A DNA stretch of 46,135 nucleotides, taken from contig MIAO01000128.1 of assembly GCA_001829155.1 (NCBI GenBank), positions 8,007 through 54,141 on the forward strand. Reading direction: 5' to 3'. This DNA comes from Spirochaetes bacterium GWB1_36_13 (GTDB taxonomy: Bacteria; Spirochaetota; GWB1-36-13). The notes under the pieces were generated by a model. It did not search any database, was not told where the DNA came from, and saw only the letters and a list, made by a program, of their open reading frames with translations. The translations under genes were made by a program, and so were the position numbers. Positions 42,327 through 46,135 of this stretch are shown here, piece by piece; the stretch's first letter is position 1; each line of letters opens with the position of its first letter.

Positions 42327-43052
42327 ATGTTAACGGTTGCCTTTTGCTTTAGTAAAAAAGAAATTAATAATTACTTTTATTTCCCTTTGCTTCAAGCCGG
42401 GTATAAAGTAAGCGGTTTTACTGCTCTGGATTCTCTTTCAAAGTATCTGGAAAACAGCGAATGCGACCTTTTAATTTTAGATTACGATGATTTTGGCGAG
42501 CATGATGAAAATATTCTGGCAAAAATCAGGGTTTTATCTGAAAAAACCAAAATTGTTGTTTTAACTCAAATATCCAATTTTCTGATAAAAGATATACTGG
42601 TAAGATATAAAGTTTACGGGGTAGTTCCAAAACCAATGGCCTATCCCAGAATTCTTGAAGAAGTCAAAAATTATATTAATTTAATAGAAAAAAATCCGGG
42701 TAATACTCTTCGGAAACACCCTCGGTTTAAAATAGACAATGTTCAGCCCAATCTGATAAAAATTGATTTTGAAAATATTGATAATTTTTCGATCGGCAGT
42801 CTGACAGATATCAGTCTGGGCGGTATAGGAGTCATTGTAAATAAAGATGTCAATCCTTATCTGGTTTTTAGAGGAAAAAAAGTAAATGCTGTTATGGAAA
42901 TCGAAAAACTTAAGTTAAATTTTAATGGTAAAATTGAAAATTTTGACGGAAAACGAAAAATGGGAGTTCGGTTTGTAGATATTAAGCATGGCGATTTATT
43001 AAAAATTAAAGAATATATCTTAAATTTAATGATGAAGGAAAAAAAAGAATAG
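42327..43052 (+). CDS. Receiver-like domain plus PilZ domain
   Basis: A 241-residue two-domain protein. Residues 1-118 resemble a response-regulator receiver: Asp52 (LLILDYDD) is the acceptor position, and Thr80 and Lys102 (PKP) are kept, but the usual acidic pair near the N-terminus is replaced by FCFSKKE, so phosphorylation is doubtful. Residues about 128-230 form a PilZ domain with RKHPRF and DISLGGIG, the c-di-GMP-binding signature. It lies five bases after the ATPase gene and nine before cheW, suggesting a c-di-GMP input to the same circuit. Confidence 0.82.
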   Translation: MLTVAFCFSKKEINNYFYFPLLQAGYKVSGFTALDSLSKYLENSECDLLILDYDDFGEHDENILAKIRVLSEKTKIVVLTQISNFLIKDILVRYKVYGVVPKPMAYPRILEEVKNYINLIEKNPGNTLRKHPRFKIDNVQPNLIKIDFENIDNFSIGSLTDISLGGIGVIVNKDVNPYLVFRGKKVNAVMEIEKLKLNFNGKIENFDGKRKMGVRFVDIKHGDLLKIKEYILNLMMKEKKE

Positions 43053-43061
43053 GGGGATTTT

Positions 43062-43517
43062 ATGGCAAAGCAGTTTGTAACTTTCTTAATGAGCGATGAA
43101 TTGTATGGCATTGATATTTTTAACACTCAGGAAATTATCCGGCTTCCCGATTTGACCCCTATACCCAATTCATTAGAGTATGTGGAAGGAATTATCAATC
43201 TTCGGGGAAATATTATTCCTGTGATCAATCTTGAGAAGAAGTTTCACATGGTCTCAGGGATGAAAAATAAAAGAGAAATTATTATTATCCGGGCTTTTAA
43301 CAGCCTTCTGGGGATTATTGTCAATAAAGTTTTCCGGGTCATTCAGGTGGAAGAGTCTGAAATAGCCCAGCCGCCTTCCATTCTTTCGGGAATTGAGGAA
43401 GAATATATTAAAGGGGTAACCCGTATCGATGACAATTCAAAAGTTGTGATCTTGCTGGATATAGAAAAAATGTTTTTTGAAGAAGAGGTCAAGAACCTAC
43501 AAAAAATGGGAGGATAG
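43062..43517 (+). CDS. cheW: CheW-like adaptor protein
   Basis: A 151-residue CheW-domain protein that couples receptors to a CheA-type kinase. The LPDLTPIPNSLEYVEGIINL and RGNIIPVINLEKKF stretches and the C-terminal ILLDIEKMF are typical. AGGGGG precedes the ATG. No CheA, receptor or CheY is in the window, so its partner is elsewhere. Its stop is immediately followed by the glyA start. Confidence 0.9.
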   Translation: MAKQFVTFLMSDELYGIDIFNTQEIIRLPDLTPIPNSLEYVEGIINLRGNIIPVINLEKKFHMVSGMKNKREIIIIRAFNSLLGIIVNKVFRVIQVEESEIAQPPSILSGIEEEYIKGVTRIDDNSKVVILLDIEKMFFEEEVKNLQKMGG

Positions 43518-44753
43518 ATGAATTTGGAGAACTTAAAAAAGTTTGATCCTGAGATAGCCCAGGCGATCGAAAAGGAAGAAGAAAGACAAAACAATACTCT
43601 GGAGCTGATTGCCAGTGAAAATGCTGTTTCACTGAATGTGCTGGAAGCAATCGGGAGTATTTTAACCAATAAATACGCGGAAGGTTATCCGAATAAAAGA
43701 TATTACGGCGGATGCGAACATGTGGATGTGATCGAGAATTTAGCGATAGAAAGAGCCAAGGAGCTTTTTGGAGTGGAACATGCGAATGTTCAGCCGCATT
43801 CAGGAAGCCAGGCCAATATGGGCGTTTTTTTCAGCGTTTTAAAGCCGGGAGATACGATTCTCGGGATGAATCTGAATGAAGGCGGACACTTGACTCACGG
43901 AAGCAGTGTAAACTTCAGCGGAAAAATCTATCAGGCTTTCTCTTACGGTGTGGATGAAAACGGACTTTTGGATTATAACCAGATCGAAAAACTGGCAAAA
44001 CAGCACAAGCCGAAAATGATCGTAGCTGGAGCGTCTGCTTATTCCAGAGTGATTGATTTTAAAAAATTCAGAGAGATTGCGGATCAGGTCGGGGCTTATC
44101 TGATGGTGGATATGGCTCACTATGCCGGATTGATCGCGGCAAAGGTTTATCCTTCTCCTGCTCCCTATTCGGATCTGATTACAACAACGACTCACAAAAC
44201 CCTGAGAGGACCGAGAGGCGGGATGATTCTCTGCCGTGAGGAATATGCGAAAGAAATTGACAAAACTATTTTTCCTGGAATTCAGGGCGGACCGATTGAA
44301 AATATTATCGCCGCAAAAGCGGTTTGTTTCAAAGAAGCTATGACAGATAGTTTCAAAGCCAATATGGAGCAGGTTTTAAAAAATGCCCGTAAAATGGCTG
44401 AAATCTTTATGCAAAGAGGTTTTAAAGTGGTTTCCGGCGGTACGGACTGCCATCTTTTCCTTCTTGACCTGAGCAATAAAAACATTAATGGAAAAGAAGC
44501 CCAGCTTGTCCTTGAAGAGGCGAATATTACCGTTAATAAAAACACGGTACCGGGCGAAAAGCTTTCTCCGTTTGTGACCAGCGGAATCCGTATCGGAACG
44601 CCAACCATCACAACGCGCGGCATGAAAGAAAAAGAAGCTGAAGTTATTGCGGCTATGATGGCGGATATTCTTGAAAATAAAACCAATCAATCGATTGTTG
44701 AAAAAGCAAAAAAACAAGTTATCGAACTTTGTAAGGCTTTCCCGCTTTATTAA
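43518..44753 (+). CDS. glyA: Serine hydroxymethyltransferase
   Basis: Interconverts serine and glycine with tetrahydrofolate, a main source of one-carbon units. The 411-residue protein has usual length and motifs: [37 protein letters not shown], and the PLP lysine Lys227 in [14 protein letters not shown]. The start follows the cheW stop directly (TAGATG) with GGGAGGA as ribosome site, so a housekeeping gene is joined to a signalling operon. Confidence 0.96.
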   Translation: MNLENLKKFDPEIAQAIEKEEERQNNTLELIASENAVSLNVLEAIGSILTNKYAEGYPNKRYYGGCEHVDVIENLAIERAKELFGVEHANVQPHSGSQANMGVFFSVLKPGDTILGMNLNEGGHLTHGSSVNFSGKIYQAFSYGVDENGLLDYNQIEKLAKQHKPKMIVAGASAYSRVIDFKKFREIADQVGAYLMVDMAHYAGLIAAKVYPSPAPYSDLITTTTHKTLRGPRGGMILCREEYAKEIDKTIFPGIQGGPIENIIAAKAVCFKEAMTDSFKANMEQVLKNARKMAEIFMQRGFKVVSGGTDCHLFLLDLSNKNINGKEAQLVLEEANITVNKNTVPGEKLSPFVTSGIRIGTPTITTRGMKEKEAEVIAAMMADILENKTNQSIVEKAKKQVIELCKAFPLY

Positions 44754-44763
44754 AAAAAACAGG

Positions 44764-44791
44764 AGTACAGACGCTTAAGAGCCTCTGTACT
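44764..44791 (+). terminator. Hairpin after glyA
   Basis: AGTACAGA (44764-44771) pairs with TCTGTACT (44784-44791) around a 12-base loop. Only TTTC follows, so it is a weak terminator or a processing/attenuation hairpin. It lies between glyA and the cysteine desulfurase gene. Confidence 0.45.
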
Positions 44792-44811
44792 TTCATTCAG
44801 GCAAAAAAGAA

Positions 44812-45957
44812 ATGATTTATTTCAATAACGCAGCCACCTCTTATCCCAAACCTCCAAAAGTATTGGAAAAAGTCAAAAAATATCTGGAAACACCCCCTCT
44901 TTCTTCTGGAAGGAGCAATTCTTTTTATTCCAATTCAGTTCAGATTCTCGCAGAATGCAGAAAAAATCTGGCAAATCTTTTAGATATAAAAAATCCTTCG
45001 TTGATTTCTTTTACTTCCGGCGCGACAGAGTCATTAAATCTGGCAATCCTTGGTCTTGCCTATCAGAATCAGCATTTTATCACAAGTGTGATTGAACATA
45101 ATTCAGTTTTAAGACCTTTGAAAACCCTTGAAAATAAGGGAGAAATTGCGCTTTCTTTGATAGAATGCGATGAAAACGGAATGATATTGACTGAGGAGAT
45201 TGAGAAAAATATCAAAAAAAACACTCTGGCTCTGGTGATCAATCATTGCTCTAATGTAACAGGGGCATTACAGGACTTAAAAGAGATCTCTAACATCGCA
45301 AAAGAACACGGAATTCTTTTGATAGTGGACGCTTCTCAGTCAATGGGAAGCCATCTTTTTTCATTGAAAGAAATCCCTTTAGATATTCTTGTTTTTACAG
45401 GGCATAAGGGGTTATTTGGTCTGGAAGGAATCGGCGGAATTTATATAAGAGAGGGGCTTCGGATTCTTCCGCTTAAAACCGGCGGAACCGGAACAGAAAG
45501 CCAAAACCTTCTCCAGCCGGAGAAAAGACCTGATGTCTATGAAGCGGGTACAATGAATATGACGGGAATCCTCTCTCTCAGTGAAGGGGTCAGTTTTATT
45601 CTGGAAGAAGGGGCGGATAAAATCCGGAAAAGGAAAACAGAATTGACCGATTATCTGGTCAGGGAAATGCTTAAAATAAATAATATCCGTATCAATGCGC
45701 CTTTTTTAAAAGAAAGGTCAGGGATTGTTTCCTTTCAGTCTGAAACGATTGGCAGCGAAGATATGGGATATATTCTGGAAGCAGGCTATGGAATCATAGC
45801 CCGGACAGGGGTTCACTGCGCTCCCTTGATTCATGACAGGCTGGGGAATGGAAAAAAAGGATCTGTGAGAATCAGTTTATCTTATTTTACCAAAGAAGAG
45901 GAAATTGAGTTTTTTTTAAAAGCTTTGAAAGAAATTCAGAAAAATAAGTTCTCATAA
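44812..45957 (+). CDS. Cysteine desulfurase-family PLP enzyme
   Basis: A 381-residue class V aminotransferase, most like the EF2568-type cysteine desulfurase family. FNNAATSYPKPPKVLE opens the chain, TSGATESLNLAI and HCSNVTGALQDL are PLP contacts, Lys199 (FTGHKGLFGLEG) carries the cofactor, and Cys336 (ARTGVHCAPLIH) is the persulfide cysteine. It releases sulfur from cysteine, perhaps for Fe-S, thiolated cofactors or selenium metabolism. No scaffold gene follows inside the window. The ribosome site (AGG, about 13 bases upstream) is weak. Confidence 0.9.
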   Translation: MIYFNNAATSYPKPPKVLEKVKKYLETPPLSSGRSNSFYSNSVQILAECRKNLANLLDIKNPSLISFTSGATESLNLAILGLAYQNQHFITSVIEHNSVLRPLKTLENKGEIALSLIECDENGMILTEEIEKNIKKNTLALVINHCSNVTGALQDLKEISNIAKEHGILLIVDASQSMGSHLFSLKEIPLDILVFTGHKGLFGLEGIGGIYIREGLRILPLKTGGTGTESQNLLQPEKRPDVYEAGTMNMTGILSLSEGVSFILEEGADKIRKRKTELTDYLVREMLKINNIRINAPFLKERSGIVSFQSETIGSEDMGYILEAGYGIIARTGVHCAPLIHDRLGNGKKGSVRISLSYFTKEEEIEFFLKALKEIQKNKFS

Positions 45958-45981
45958 ATTGTTTTTTTTAAATGGAGTTAA

Positions 45982-45998
45982 TCAGACTGTCGATTATT
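45982..45998. repeat. End of the dispersed repeat, copy C
   Basis: TCAGACTGTCGATTATT matches the left inverted end of the 13845-14048 element except for one base, including the preceding TTAA. Beyond it the sequence differs. A C-rich then G-rich patch (46061-46099, with CTCCC and GGGAG able to pair) may be another degenerate repeat. The final 178 bases of the window hold no recognised gene. Confidence 0.6.
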
Positions 45999-46135
45999 AT
46001 TTAGTCGACCCTGAAAAAGTCATTTTTCAAATAAAAAATCTGAAAATTTTTTACCCACAAACCCCCAGCCCCTTATCTCCCAGAGGAAGACAAAGGGAGT
46101 TTTTAAGATGAATCTCTGTTATTTTTCAATGTTTT

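Noticed and set aside
1-46135. CRISPR array, tRNA/rRNA genes, prophage or IS transposase
   Set aside because: No regularly spaced repeats, no cloverleaf-like G+C-rich segments, and no integrase, transposase or phage structural proteins were seen on either strand.

Overview
The window is A+T-rich DNA (by eye about one third G+C), densely coded, with strong Shine-Dalgarno sequences (AAGGAG/AGGAGG), several GTG/TTG starts, translationally coupled operons and rho-independent terminators. It is bacterial chromosome. Lipoprotein signals, LivHMGF without a nearby binding protein, class III PHA synthase, and serine/threonine-kinase-like, GAF and PTS-Ntr signalling proteins point to a free-living, metabolically versatile bacterium from a low-GC lineage, perhaps spirochaete-like or a candidate phylum. 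The sequence alone does not let me name the phylum.

Region 1 (219-10357, minus strand) is a nine-gene operon-like run. It starts with an HTH-EIIA(PtsN-like) protein. Six genes follow for a membrane complex of the energy-converting-hydrogenase-related (Ehr) type: HyfB, HyfC, HyfE, HyfF, a NuoC/NuoD-like large subunit and a ferredoxin/NuoB-like fusion. The run ends with an EIIA-CBS protein and an NhaD/ArsB-type ion transporter. The large subunit keeps the fold motifs but has lost all four cysteines that would bind NiFe, so it should not be a hydrogenase. A SulP anion transporter with a STAS domain (10635-12302) is transcribed divergently from a promoter region holding direct and inverted repeats.

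Region 2 (12317-22335) carries a GAF-SpoIIE phosphatase, a 204-bp repeat element with 18-bp inverted ends, a geranylgeranyl-reductase-like flavoprotein, metK, a lipoprotein, a sigma factor/zinc anti-sigma/ThiH operon, and galU with a beta-propeller protein and an acyltransferase.

Region 3 (22458-29657) has an RRM RNA-binding protein with a hairpin leader, an orphan EtfB, PHA synthase, and livHMGF, in which LivH carries an inserted soluble domain of about 200 residues.

Region 4 (29850-37414) has a 1211-residue pseudokinase-ATPase-TPR-GAF protein immediately upstream of PtsP (EI-Ntr), then mgtE with a tiny Cys/His-rich gene behind it.

Region 5 (37499-45957) has the ffh-rpsP-khpA operon, an LPP20-like lipoprotein, holA, a signalling run (HATPase, receiver-PilZ, CheW) leading into glyA, and a cysteine desulfurase.

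The most coherent theme is PTS-Ntr control of ion and energy transport. PtsP and two separate PtsN-type EIIA proteins lie in the same window, and both EIIAs bracket the NiFe-less Ehr complex. Partial copies of one repeat family lie at both ends of the window.
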